Source of the DNA: Ilyonectria destructans
Lineage: Eukaryota; Ascomycota; Sordariomycetes; Hypocreales; Nectriaceae
Assembly (NCBI GenBank): GCA_020740775.1
Contig: JAHEWK010000012.1
Coordinates: 806,001-870,000, forward strand
Length of the DNA stretch: 64,000 nucleotides
Direction of reading: 5' to 3'
Below, piece after piece: positions 11,394-21,844 of this stretch. A program made the position numbers and the translations under genes. Under the pieces are notes generated by a model that was given only the letters and a program-made list of their open reading frames with translations, had not been told where the DNA came from and searched no databases. Positions within the stretch are counted from its first letter, which is position 1; each line of letters opens with the position of its first letter.

Positions 11394-13403
11394 ATGCCCC
11401 GTCGGCTCGCCAATCCTTTCTCGTCCTCTTCCTCTATGTCTCAACCCGTCAAGTCGGGCGAGAGGCGCCCTTCCACCTCCAAGGGCAACCGCATTACCCA
11501 GTTCTTCTCCTCGAGCCCCAAGTCCAAGGACTCTGCTGCCCAGCAGGTTTTGCTCGCCATGCAGCAACACCAGTCCGCCGTTGGCGCTCCCGCCCTCTCG
11601 CCCTCGCCCTCGTCTCTCCCTACCATCTCTCTCTCTCCCGCTGGCCCTGGTGATCTCAGCAGCGTCGAGGCCCCGACTTCGACCCTCTTCCAGCCTCAGT
11701 CCCCTGAGGAGGTTGAACGACAGAAGCGTGCCGACGCTCAATTCGGCCCTCTTGTCCACCCGAGCCACCGATACACCAGCATGTCTCACGGAGAGCCCCT
11801 CGAACCCCCCCCTGAGGACGAGCCTCCTTACTACTTCATTCTCACCACCTACATCAGCTACCTCATCCTCATCCTGCTCGGTCACTTCCGCGACTTCTTC
11901 GGCAAGCGCTTCGGCAACCCCAAGCACTACCGAGCCCTCAAGGCTGCCAATGGCTACGCCGCTCTCAACTCCGACTTTGACAACTTCTACGTTCGCCGCT
12001 TGAAGATGAGACTGGACGATTGCTTTGCCCGTCCCACTACCGGCGTTCCCGGACGTTTCATTACACTCATGGACCGCAAGTCTGATGACTTCAACCGCAC
12101 CTACAAGTATACCGGCACCTACACTGAGACACTCAACATGAGCTCCTACAACTATCTCGGTTTCGCTCAGTCTGATGGTCCCTGCGCCGACGCCGTTGAA
12201 GAGTGTGTTAAACATTATGGCGTCAGCTTCTGCAGCCCCCGAGGCGCTGCTGGCACTACCGATCTGGCTCTTGAGGTTGAGCGCGAGATTGCCGAGTTTG
12301 TCGGCAAGCCCGCTGCTATGGTTTTCTCCATGGGCTACGTCACCAACGCCAGCTCTTTCCCTGCTCTCGTTTCCAAGGGTTGCCTCATTATCTCCGATGA
12401 GCTCAACCATGCTTCTATCCGTATCGGTGCCCGTCTCTCTGGTGCTGTGATTCAGTCCTTCAAGCACAACGACATGACCGACCTCGAGCGTGTTCTCCGC
12501 GAGGCTATCTCTCAGGGCCAACCCCGTACCCATCGTCCCTGGAAGAAGATTCTCCTTGTTGTCGAAGGCCTTTACTCTATGGAGGGTACTATGTGCGATC
12601 TTCCCGGAATCCTTGCCCTCAAGGATAAGTACAAGTTCTACCTCTTCATTGATGAGGCTCACTCCGTCGGTGCCCTTGGTCCCCGCGGACGTGGTGTGTG
12701 CGACTACTTCGGCATCGACCCCTCGGAAGTGGACATTCTCATGGGAACTCTTACTAAGTCTTTCGGCGCCAACGGCGGTTACATTGCTGCTGACCAGCAT
12801 ATCATCGACAAGCTCAAGAGCACAAATGCATGCACCCAGTTTGGAGAGTCTCCCGCTCCCAGCGTCCTCATGCAAATTCTGGCCTCCTTGAAGCTCATTA
12901 CTGGCGAGCTCTGCCCCGGCCAGGGTGAGGAGCGTCTCCAACGTATTGCCTTTAACTCGCGCTACCTCCGCCTCGGACTTAAGCGTCTTGGCCTCATTGT
13001 CTGTGGCCACGATGACTCTCCTATTATCCCCGTCATGCTCTACCACCCCGCCAAGCTCCCCGCCTTCAGCCACGAGATGCTTCGACGCAAGATTTCAGTC
13101 GTTGTCGTCGGTTACCCTGCCACTCCTCTTATCAGCTCTCGCGCTCGATTCTGTGTCTCATCTGCCCACAACAAGGACGATCTGGACCGACTCCTGGCCG
13201 CCTGTGACGAGGTTGGTGACATCTTGCAGATCAAGTTCTCAACTGGTATCGCTGGTGGACAGGAGCACCTCCCTGAAGGTATATCTGCCGAAGATGAGGC
13301 GGAGTGGAGGAAGGAGAACGGCATTGCTCTGAAGGCTCCCCGGTGGGGTCTGGAAGATATCGTGCGACATGGTGTCCACGATGCCAAGGTTGCGCTGCGG
13401 TAA
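11394..13403 (+). CDS. LCB2: Serine palmitoyltransferase subunit 2 (long-chain base subunit)
   Basis: This is the catalytic subunit of serine palmitoyltransferase in the ER, a PLP enzyme condensing serine with palmitoyl-CoA in the first committed step of sphingolipid synthesis. It works as a heterodimer with Lcb1, which is not in this window. The single exon encodes 669 residues. Visible features: a Ser-rich variable N-terminus, a hydrophobic segment around YYFILTTYISYLILILLG that anchors the protein, the motif NMSSYNYLGF, SPRGAAGTTDLALEVE, DELNHASI, and the PLP-binding lysine in GTLTKSFGANGG (Lys455). The start is the first ATG in frame; the open frame extends upstream to about 11160 but has no ATG. 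A C-terminal segment after the aminotransferase fold ends in VHDAKVALR. A 586-codon frame on the opposite strand is a composition shadow. The family call is firm. Confidence 0.96.
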   Translation: MPRRLANPFSSSSSMSQPVKSGERRPSTSKGNRITQFFSSSPKSKDSAAQQVLLAMQQHQSAVGAPALSPSPSSLPTISLSPAGPGDLSSVEAPTSTLFQPQSPEEVERQKRADAQFGPLVHPSHRYTSMSHGEPLEPPPEDEPPYYFILTTYISYLILILLGHFRDFFGKRFGNPKHYRALKAANGYAALNSDFDNFYVRRLKMRLDDCFARPTTGVPGRFITLMDRKSDDFNRTYKYTGTYTETLNMSSYNYLGFAQSDGPCADAVEECVKHYGVSFCSPRGAAGTTDLALEVEREIAEFVGKPAAMVFSMGYVTNASSFPALVSKGCLIISDELNHASIRIGARLSGAVIQSFKHNDMTDLERVLREAISQGQPRTHRPWKKILLVVEGLYSMEGTMCDLPGILALKDKYKFYLFIDEAHSVGALGPRGRGVCDYFGIDPSEVDILMGTLTKSFGANGGYIAADQHIIDKLKSTNACTQFGESPAPSVLMQILASLKLITGELCPGQGEERLQRIAFNSRYLRLGLKRLGLIVCGHDDSPIIPVMLYHPAKLPAFSHEMLRRKISVVVVGYPATPLISSRARFCVSSAHNKDDLDRLLAACDEVGDILQIKFSTGIAGGQEHLPEGISAEDEAEWRKENGIALKAPRWGLEDIVRHGVHDAKVALR

Positions 13404-16400
13404 TGCACACTTGCACTGACCGAGTTGTTTTCGGCGTTTGAATTCCTTTCTGACACATTCCCATGTGCTCTTGAAACCGAATCGGTGTTGTTTTGGCGCA
13501 ACTGAATAGACCATCATCCTGTGAGAAATCAGGATGTTGCACGACTTTTTACCTATTCTATTTCTCAGCAAGACATGCTGCCTAGCTGCCTTGCCATTTT
13601 ATATCTCGGTCCCCTCGGACCACAACATTTTCTTGCGTCGAGAGGAGTTGGGGGGTGATGGGCATAATGGTATGCGGTGTGTGACGGGCATATTTTTGGA
13701 ATGGGAAATGAGCAATGCTCAAGAAACCCCAGAGAGTTGGGGTTGGCGAGTCGATGGTATATATAAACTGGCATAGAGAGCGTCGAATTTGTATATAGTG
13801 TCCTGAAGAAGTACATTAGTCTCTAATGTGAATAGAGTCATGAAGACAAGATCTGAGTTAAACATGTGAAAGGTGAGGAGTGACGGTCTTGGCGGAGTGA
13901 TGGGAGACGCGTCAGGTGATGCGTAACTTTATTACAAGATGTTCGAGAGTCACACTTTGGAGTCTTCTCGGAGGATAAAAATCCTCGGTTGATTGAAGCT
14001 CTACGCTCTGCGCAATATTGTACGTGGGACGTTCTATTGAAGATTTTACCTTTTCAAGCTCGACAGCATAACCATTGTTCCATGTTCGCACCGCAAGCTA
14101 GAGACAGGAGGGGAGATGCCACGGTAACCCAAGAATGGTAAGTAAGGATGCTGACCAGCCTACCCTATCGCCACAATGAGACCTGCCCCTGGCGGAGTCG
14201 GTGTTAAGGCTAACATAGGATTCTCATTATCACGATAAACGTATGTAGGTGGATGTACAATTCCATAACGATCGGGGGCATTACGGCACATAGCGGAAAC
14301 GGAACATTGAAAACACAAGGGTAGGGCGAGTATGAGAAAGAAGCAAGGCGATTGCATGGTCTCCCCGCGGCCATCGGCGTCTGGCTCAGGTCTGGGACTT
14401 GGGCGACAACCGACTTGTCAAATGTGACGCCTGACTAAGACTGGGGGAAAAAGCATTTACATCACAACACTTAGCTTATAAAAGAAGGCCGCAAAGCATG
14501 CATATCAATGCCAGATGCAGCCACGAAGGCCCTCTTCGCCTGGCTCGAGCTACCTACCCAGACAAGTTAGCAGGTACTATTTTCACCATCGATTGCTCGT
14601 TCAGGCGGCGCTTTGATGCTTTGATGATGTGCAGGTGCTGAAGAGGACGGACAAAAGAGTGCGCCGTGCGAAGGGAGGACAGCGCGGGCAGCGAAACGGT
14701 GGCGGGAGGAGCTAAAGATGACGGGAACCTGAAACGCAGACGACGGGGGGGTAGGCATGGATGAGGATGGGGATTCAGGTACGGAATGAATGGGATGCGG
14801 GGCAGAGAGGGAGGAATACGAGAAAATGCGAAGGAGACGGGGGAGGAAAGAGGAGGAGATAAGAAAGAGGGAAGTTTGCTTTGGCTGCGAGTGTGTGACT
14901 GTCATGTGAGGGTGTTGGTGATGGCGCGTGGGGGAGTCGTGGCGAGGCAAGGTGAAGTTTGAGAAGATGCTGGGGTACGGGGCTTCCGAGGGGCCTATGA
15001 ATGAAGAGCAGTCAGCCCGGGGTATAAAGTGTATTTCATCCACGTGTAGTTGGGACAAGCAGGGACGGGCTTGATGATGGGGATGAGGGTGGAGGCTCGG
15101 AGGTGTAAAGCATTTGATGTGCCAAGAGTCTAGGGAGAGACGGAGTTGGCTCGGCTGAGGTAACCGAATGGACTAACTGGCTCCAAACAAGTACTTGGTC
15201 ATTTCAGAAGTAGTCTTAATGCTAGGGGAGATACGCGTACCTGGCCTGAGGCGATTCGACAAAGGACCAACTCCTGTCTGTGCAACTCGCCACCGGTGAG
15301 CGACAGGCTCCTTTTTTTAGCTAACGGGAAGCAGATCGGAGAATTGACGCCAGTGGCATCCGAGCGGTACCTTGCCTTACCTTACTCTCATGCTGCTAGG
15401 CGCTCGGAAGCGTTGCCGTTGGGTTAGGTACATGGCACCGCCCTTTAGTTGTTGGTTGCGCGGCTACGCTGTAAGTACGAAGGACTCGGTCTGCATATCT
15501 GGGCCCTGCTTAGGCCATTTTTATCCACAGGGCCGCATGGGGTTACTGAGAGACACAAACTGCAACGGGCAGACAGGCCATTTACAGTGGAGAATGTCAA
15601 AAGTGTCTACATGCGGTAGCTGTCTGGATGTGTCTGGATGGAGACTGTCCGGATACTCGGTCCCGTTGACAGAAGAAACGAGATCTCGCCTAGGCACGGG
15701 GTGCAGCAATGTGCCCGAGAAATGGCAAGGAAACAAACAAACCAGGACTCCAGACAGACGAGAAACAAACTAGAAACAAACCGTCACTCCCGTATTCAAG
15801 CACGAGCACTCGAACAGGAAGGAGGTGTTTTTTCCTCCTCCACGACTTGGCCTCGTTTTCTTTTTCGGCCCCCCCCCTTGATGAGCTCACGGCCGGCCAT
15901 GCACGACGGCGGGGTGGGATCCAGAGCCTAGGCCAGAATCGGCTTCGGGGCCGGGGTTTTTTCTCTTGGCTGGCGAGCGGCTAGGGACGAGACACGCCGT
16001 CCTCTTCGGCTGGTCCTTGGCTTCCCTTGGGGAGGTCTGGACCAAGCTGCTGCACCAGTCCAGTTGCGCCCAGCAAGGCGAGGGATGCGTGTACGTAAAG
16101 GGCCAGGCACTTGCAGCTCTGCGCGGCCCCGGCGTGACGGCATTGGCCCAGGCACCTCTGGACGAAAGATACATGGGTGGTAGCCCAGACGGAGCGGGAT
16201 CTGTGGTGGTCGAGGGACGACGATGAAGAATAGAACGTCGTGGCTGTGCAGGGCAGAGAGGTCAGTGCATGGGTTTTTCCCTTCCCTGACGGTGATTGTC
16301 CGTATCCCTCTGCGGCCTGTTCGCTGGGCGGTCCCTCTTTGCGGACAGAGCTGCTGGGGTCTTTCATGGATGAGGGTCCCTTCCAGGCCCATCTCGTGGA

Positions 16401-16590
16401 TCTCGTGGATGGGCTGTCGGCGGAAAAGCGCCCAGGCGCCGAACGGCTTCCCAGCTTTCAGGTTGCTCTATTTTACTTTTACGGGTGGAGGATTGATGGA
16501 GGGGACAGTCCACTGGGAGAAACCCACTGCGATATCCCACTCTTGGCTGCTCGCCCACTAAGTCCACCCACCTGTGGTCCGCGGATGCTG

Positions 16591-16610
16591 TGGTGGTGGT
16601 GGTGGTGGTG
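16591..16610. repeat. TGG trinucleotide microsatellite
   Basis: Nearly seven TGG units, about 0.9 kb upstream of the STE50-like start codon. Confidence 0.8.
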
Positions 16611-16670
16611 CTGGCTGCGGTGCTGCGCTGTACCTGACGGTCCCCGTCGCTGGTCGCTGGTGTCTAGCAC

Positions 16671-16799
16671 GGTACCTCCCTGTCTGGCCCCTTCCCTTGG
16701 GTCGCCGCAGGTGGGTTGGTACGGGGCCAGGTACCCGGCCCTAAAGGCGACCTGTCCGGCGCGAGGTACCGTTCCACCAGTCGTGGGTGGCACGGTACC
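16671..16799. promoter_or_regulatory. Cluster of four GGTACC palindromes
   Basis: GGTACC occurs at 16671, 16730, 16765 and 16794, four times in 129 bases where about one per 4 kb is expected by chance. It sits 0.7-0.85 kb upstream of the STE50-like ATG, just before the pyrimidine-rich leader. It could be a set of binding sites for a dimeric factor; that is inference. The same core occurs twice at 85-103. Confidence 0.35.
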
Positions 16800-17521
16800 T
16801 GGGAGCGCCGCGCTCCACTGCTGATTGACTGATTGACGGAGAGACTCGTCCATTCTCCTCTTTCCCCCCAGCGCTTCCGTCAACCACCGCTACCAACCAA
16901 CCTGCTGCCCTACTGCCACCTCCACCTCCACGACACCACCCGTCCACGACTCCATCATCACCGACGATCCTTCTTCTCTGCTCCTGCTTCTCTCTCGCTG
17001 GCGTCCTCGCTTCCTTCGTCTCCCTCTCGCTCCAGGCCCGGGCTTGCTGCTGCTACGACTCGCAGACCTCGTCTCCCACCTCTCCTCTTCCTCGTCGCTT
17101 CGCCGCCTCCTTCTCCTGGCTTGTCCTCCAAAAGTCGCCGTTGCCGCCCGTCTCCGCCTCTCGCCAGCCTGCCCGTTCGATCTCATCCCCGGGCCTCATT
17201 TCCACTAAGGCTGCTCCCTCACTCCCTCGCTCCCGCCGTACCGCTCCCGCCCGACGACTTCATCCTGCGGCCACCGCTCCCGTCGCCGTCGCCTCCGCCT
17301 CATACTCCCACTGTGCGATCGAGGACGGCTGATCCATCGACTGACGCCCACGGGGCTCCCCTCGTCTCATCTCGATCCCACGACGGCTGACGTCCCGACT
17401 GCCTGCCACCTTCCACATCACCACCAACACCACCCGCTCTTAACAGGCCACAACCATCGCCCCGACTCGAGTTGTCGACTGCCCCTGGTTGTTGGCGACT
17501 GCTCGCCCCCCCGTCGCCACC

Positions 17522-19150
17522 ATGATGAGCTTCGACGGTGGCACGGCCTATGCCGAGTCCGACGCCGACGACGAATATGAGCGAAGCATGGGCGGTCACT
17601 CCCCCGTGGGCGACTCTGAGACCTCCCCTATCGATTCAGAGCTCTCTACCTCCGCGGAGCACACCCCGACCTACGCCCACCGCAGCAGCGTCGACCGCCT
17701 ACCTGAGACCATCATCACCGAATGGACAGCCGACGAGTGTGCCGACTTCATCAGCACCATTGGCTTGCAGCAGTATACTGATCGCTTCCTTGGTGCGTCC
17801 CTTCTCCACACCCTTGGCCGACCCGTACCGCCTTTATCGAGACATCCTCGGACCTCTCAATGGATGGACTGACTGACCTTTTTGTGCCTTGCAGAGAACG
17901 AGATTGTTGGTGAGGCCCTCGTGGCCCTGCTGCACGACGATCTCAAGAGTATGGGCATCACCAGCGTCGGCCATCGCTTGACCATCCTCAAGAACGTCTA
18001 CGACGTCAAAAAGGCCCAGGATGTGCCTATGGAGAGCGACCACTACCTTCCCCTGTGTATGTTGCTAACCCTTTCAACACATGCCCCGGTGATCTTGTCC
18101 TAACCTCGAATTCCTACAGCTGCTGATGCCGAAGCTCAATATGCCACGGCGACCCTCAAGGATATCAAACACCTCGTTGAACAGTTTCGTCTGCGCGACG
18201 AACGCATGAGCATGCTTGAACAAGACCTGCGGCGAATGACAGACGATTTTAGGCGCCTGAGGGAGGACATGCTCCCCGCACTTCGTTTGGCCAAGGATGC
18301 TCAGCAGCCTCTGCCCAACCTGAGCGGCAACACCCAGGCCTACAGCTACGAGGCCACCATCTCCCCCCCAGCGCCGACCCCTCCCCCCGGCCAATCTACA
18401 AACGCCATGAAGCGCCAGTACTCGACGAGGAAGATTGTCATCGGAACCACGCCCAAGAATGCCTCCCCCACACAAACAACGCACGAGAGGTCAATAGCCG
18501 AGACAACCCTCGATCCTGCCAACGCTGCGGAGCGGGCCGTCTTGTCATCGTCACACCTTGCTGCAATGAATGGGGGTGGCCAGGGCGCGTCCTCTCCTTC
18601 ATATCCATCTCCCAACATTCCCTCTCCGACCTCTCCGCCAACCCACATGAGCGGGACCACCCTTGCCTCCCGATCCTACCGAAGCGAAGCCCCGACGCCG
18701 TCTACGCGCTCAACTTTTGAAAACTCCGACCATGGAACTTACAATTCCCGCGACAAGGGCCAGCAAGGCCCGCCTCGTCGAAGAGAGACGCCCGTTCCTG
18801 ACACTCCCAGTACCAGCAATGCCTCGGTCGAGATATTCAAATCGTTCCGTGTCAGCATGGAGGATCCCTGCTACAAAGTTCTGCCTGCAGCCCTCAAGAA
18901 GTACCAAATCAACGCACCTTGGGATCAATATGCCCTTTATATCGTCTACGGCGACCAGGAGCGGTGTCTAGGCCTCGAAGAGAAACCGTTGATATTGTTC
19001 AAGCAATTGGATAAGGAAGGCAAGAAACCTATGTTTATGCTGCGGAAGACAACAAGTGCACCGGCGGATGGAGATCCTGGAAGCGCAGGGCTTGGCAACA
19101 CTGGCCGGGGAGCTGCAGCAGGGTATGATCCTCCGGGAGGCATCATCTAG
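17522..19150 (+). CDS. STE50: Ste50-like MAPK pathway adaptor (SAM and RA domains)
   Basis: Ste50 proteins tether the MAPKKK Ste11 to Cdc42/Ras-type GTPases at the membrane and serve the pheromone, filamentation and osmostress pathways. Three exons (17522-17792, 17895-18056, 18120-19150) give 487 residues. Both joins restore the SAM domain and the frame that follows. SAM domain: about residues 66-130 (ITEWTADECADFI ... GHRLTILKNVYDVK). It is followed by a coiled-coil-prone stretch (about 150-205), a long Ser/Thr/Pro-rich linker with many SP and TP sites that fit MAPK feedback phosphorylation, and a Ras-association domain at about 382-455 (IFKSFRVSMEDPCYKVLP ... FMLRKT). The start is the ATGATG with a CACC context at 17518-17521. 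The tail is Gly/Ala-rich. Domain order and length match fungal Ste50. Confidence 0.93.
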
Positions 19151-20446
19151 GCCCTCGATTGCCGATTATGATCCTTACCCCACAACATTTCACTGGAGCA
19201 TCTACAAGCATGGGCATTGGGCATCGGATCGGCGCGTACCGAGACACGGTTTCCCTCAACGAGATTCAACGAAAAGACGCATGCCAGGAGTCGGGCTTGT
19301 TGGGTTACACGATACGACATTTGCTGCATAGCGCTGGGACAGGACGTTTTTATTTTTGCTTTTTTGAAGGATTGCATGTGCTGAGAGTCTGGACGACCCA
19401 GTTGTTGTCGTATGACGTCCGACGGCAATTGTTTGGGCTTCTGGGACTGGGGCCGGCCTTGAAACGTGCCAACTGCGGGAGGACCCACGGTTGATGGACT
19501 TGTGTTGCCTTGGGCCCCGTCGACGTGCTTTCGGCGCGTCCTGAGGGACAGACTTCGCAACAGGGATTGATTGGAAAGGAGGATGAATGTAAGAGATGAG
19601 GGCGTGCAAAACAAAATCTGGGTTGGACATGGCTTACGCTGGATGTAAGCTGAGCTATGCTACACGGCGGTGTTGCTTTGGGATCAATGGATCATTCTAT
19701 GGCCTCTTGGCACTGGATGACCTGGGCGGTTCATTCTGTTTGCAGAATGTGTTTGGATATTCAGGTGGCTTTGATTCTGTCCCCCAACCCCTCGCACCAG
19801 AAGGAAAACCAGGGCGAGCGAGGGATAGAGAGAGCGAGAGCGGGAAGAGCTTTGTGTCTTAGCTTTAGTGTCTGTTCCCCATTTCCGCGAACCGGGGACT
19901 CTGGGCTATGGCGTTTGCAAAATTGGGATGCTTTGGACTGGAATTGAGAGACAGAAAGTGAAAGATATTGAGGAAGGAAGCTGTCTGTCTTATGTTGGAG
20001 AGAGAAATTGTCTCGTAATTGAATCGCATGTCGACGGAGTGTTGATTTTCTTATCCTTTTTGCCAGGTTGGGATTAGAGAAGCGTGATGGAAGAAGTATT
20101 GGATGTGGTGAAGGCAAGAAAGAAAGTCGTCTATGTAGATTGCAGTCGGACGGGGTCTGGGGTTTCAGGGTCTTTGTTTGAGACGATATTAAGACGGCCT
20201 GGAAATACACACTTCTTGAAGCAACTGGAAGCGTTGGGGTGGTGAGTTGTGTGAGTGTGCTGGTGAAGGAGGGGTTGCTATGCATAGTGAACATGTTCTA
20301 ATGACGGATGATAATGCAAATCTGTATTTCCTGACTAGATGTTTCGTTGCATGACTTGAGGGCCGACCCATTGAGGTTCATTACAACTCGGTATCCCTCC
20401 AGAGATGTGTATATCTCAACATTATATCACTAACCAGAACACCCCT
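19151..20446. other. 3' region between convergent genes
   Basis: Lies between the stop of the STE50-like gene (plus) and the stop of the serine protease gene (minus). It should hold both 3' UTRs and terminators. No convincing gene: the minus frame 19761-20294 lacks recognisable features. Confidence 0.6.
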
Positions 20447-21394
20447 TTACCTCATACACCACCTCCACCCCTCCGGAACTCCCTTTCCAATCTCCTGCTT
20501 TCTCTCAAACTCGCCCACAAAGTCCTCGACCGCCTCCCACGGCACGCCCCTCCTCATTCCCGTCTCGTCGTCCCAGCTCGAGTGCAAGCCAACCAGGGCT
20601 CCCGTCCTCCGGTCGACGAGCCCGGCGCCGCTGTGGCCCCAGTACGTCCAACAAGTATGCGCCAGCGCGCCAATATCGCGGTTGTTCTGCGGGTCCTGGC
20701 CCGCCGCGATGCCCCGGAACGTCCCCGTGCTGAGCACCAGCGTGTCGTAGCCCGTCTGCAGGCCCGGCACCGTGGCTTCCAGGTCCTCGGAGCCCGGATG
20801 GCCGATGCAGAGCAGGCGGGCGCCCTTTTTGGGCGCAGATGAGGCGAAACGCATGAAGGGGAAAGGTCGCTGGTCTTCGGCCTCGGCGACTATGAGTAGT
20901 GCGAGATCGCGGACCGGGTCCCAGGCCACTGTCCGCGCGGATACGACGCTGCCCGAGGCGAATAGTAGCGTGTGCAGGGCGCTTAGGTCGAGCTCGGCGG
21001 CGGTCTCGGCGACGCAGTGAGCGCACGTGAGAATGACGCCGTCTGGGGAGATGCACACTGCGGTGCCGGCCTCTTCCTGGGCGAAGACGAGGGTTGCGGC
21101 GGCCGGGTTGGCGTCCAGGTTGCGGCGTTGGAGGTCCTCGGGCAGAGTGACGGAGTAGTTTTGTAGCCAATTGCGTTTACGTTGAAGCGGATCATTGAGT
21201 GAGGGTGGGTTGCGGAGGACCCATGGGAGGGCAGAAAAGTTGGAAGGGGGAAGTTGTGGTGGTGATGATGGTGAGGTTGAAGTTGAAGTTGATGTTGAAG
21301 GTTGAGTCAACTTGGCTGTCTGGGACCGAGTTGAGCTTCGGGTTTGGCGGCGGGGTGGAGGAGTATCCGTTGTGAGGTCAATGACTCCGGCCAT
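20447..21394 (-). CDS. Trypsin-fold serine protease with basic Ser/Thr-rich N-terminus
   Basis: A single-exon protein of 315 residues with the chymotrypsin/HtrA-type catalytic triad in the right order: His126 in ILTCAHCV, Asp163 in PVRDLALLIV, and Ser255 in YWGHSGAGLVD, where the usual GNSGGP becomes GHSGAG. Residues 1-50 are disordered, with a basic patch (PPPRRQTRSSTRSQ) and a Ser/Thr/Pro run, and no signal peptide, so the protein is probably cytosolic or nuclear. No PDZ domain follows the protease domain, unlike nuclear HtrA homologues (Nma111). The C-terminus ends soon after a helix containing WEAVEDFVGEFERK. The substrate is unknown. It lies 450 bp downstream of the monooxygenase gene on the same strand. 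The fold call is firm; activity is inferred from the intact triad. Confidence 0.88.
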   Translation of the reverse strand: MAGVIDLTTDTPPPRRQTRSSTRSQTAKLTQPSTSTSTSTSPSSPPQLPPSNFSALPWVLRNPPSLNDPLQRKRNWLQNYSVTLPEDLQRRNLDANPAAATLVFAQEEAGTAVCISPDGVILTCAHCVAETAAELDLSALHTLLFASGSVVSARTVAWDPVRDLALLIVAEAEDQRPFPFMRFASSAPKKGARLLCIGHPGSEDLEATVPGLQTGYDTLVLSTGTFRGIAAGQDPQNNRDIGALAHTCWTYWGHSGAGLVDRRTGALVGLHSSWDDETGMRRGVPWEAVEDFVGEFERKQEIGKGVPEGWRWCMR

Positions 21395-21844
21395 GGTGGC
21401 GAGAATGAATATCTAATAAAACAAGTGATGTGGTTGTGTAAAATGACGAGCTGTAGCTGAAGGAAACTGGACCTGTTATAAGTGTTAGTCGAGTGGTGAG
21501 GCTTGGTTAGGTCCACTAAGATTGTTCACGGTCCAGGTGGCTGCCTAACACTAACGCTCATCCTGGACTCTTAACAGCAACACTGCTTAAAAGACATGAG
21601 ACTGGGCATTGCCAAATTCGGGGCATCTAGCAGTTTGTTGTGAAATAGTACAGTAGTTACTCGCATTTGGTTTGTAGGCAGCTAGGCAGCCAGGTGGGTA
21701 GGTGATGTCGTGTGTCTTACATAACATCCCGCCAAGAAGTACAACATGGATAGATACTCTCCATCGCTAACATCATCATCCATCGTCCAAGGTATTTCCG
21801 TTCAATATTAGTACACGCACTTTATTTCTTCGGTCACGGGCTTC
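21395..21844. other. Short intergenic region between two minus-strand genes
   Basis: 450 bp holding the protease promoter and the monooxygenase 3' UTR. No gene and no clear motif seen. Confidence 0.7.

Larger units (their letters stand above)
13404..17521. other. Intergenic region and STE50 leader
   Basis: Includes the LCB2 3' UTR (about 13404-13900), a 3 kb stretch without a convincing gene, and a pyrimidine-rich leader of the STE50-like gene (about 16840-17520). The open frame 16833-17390 (185 codons) is Pro/Ser/Arg-rich and reads like translated leader, not protein. The minus frame 14567-15058 is Ser/Pro/His-rich and also looks non-coding. Confidence 0.6.

Noticed and set aside
11313..13073. 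586-codon open frame on minus across LCB2
   Set aside because: It is antisense to an unambiguous gene, rich in Gly/Val/Glu/Leu/Ala, lacks domains, and is explained by third-position C/G codon bias of LCB2.
14567..15058. 163-codon Ser/Pro/His-rich minus frame
   Set aside because: Reads like translated pyrimidine-rich non-coding DNA; no motif.
16833..17390. 185-codon Pro/Ser-rich plus frame before STE50
   Set aside because: Pyrimidine-rich leader DNA translates into such frames; it lacks an ordered domain and ends before the Ste50 start.
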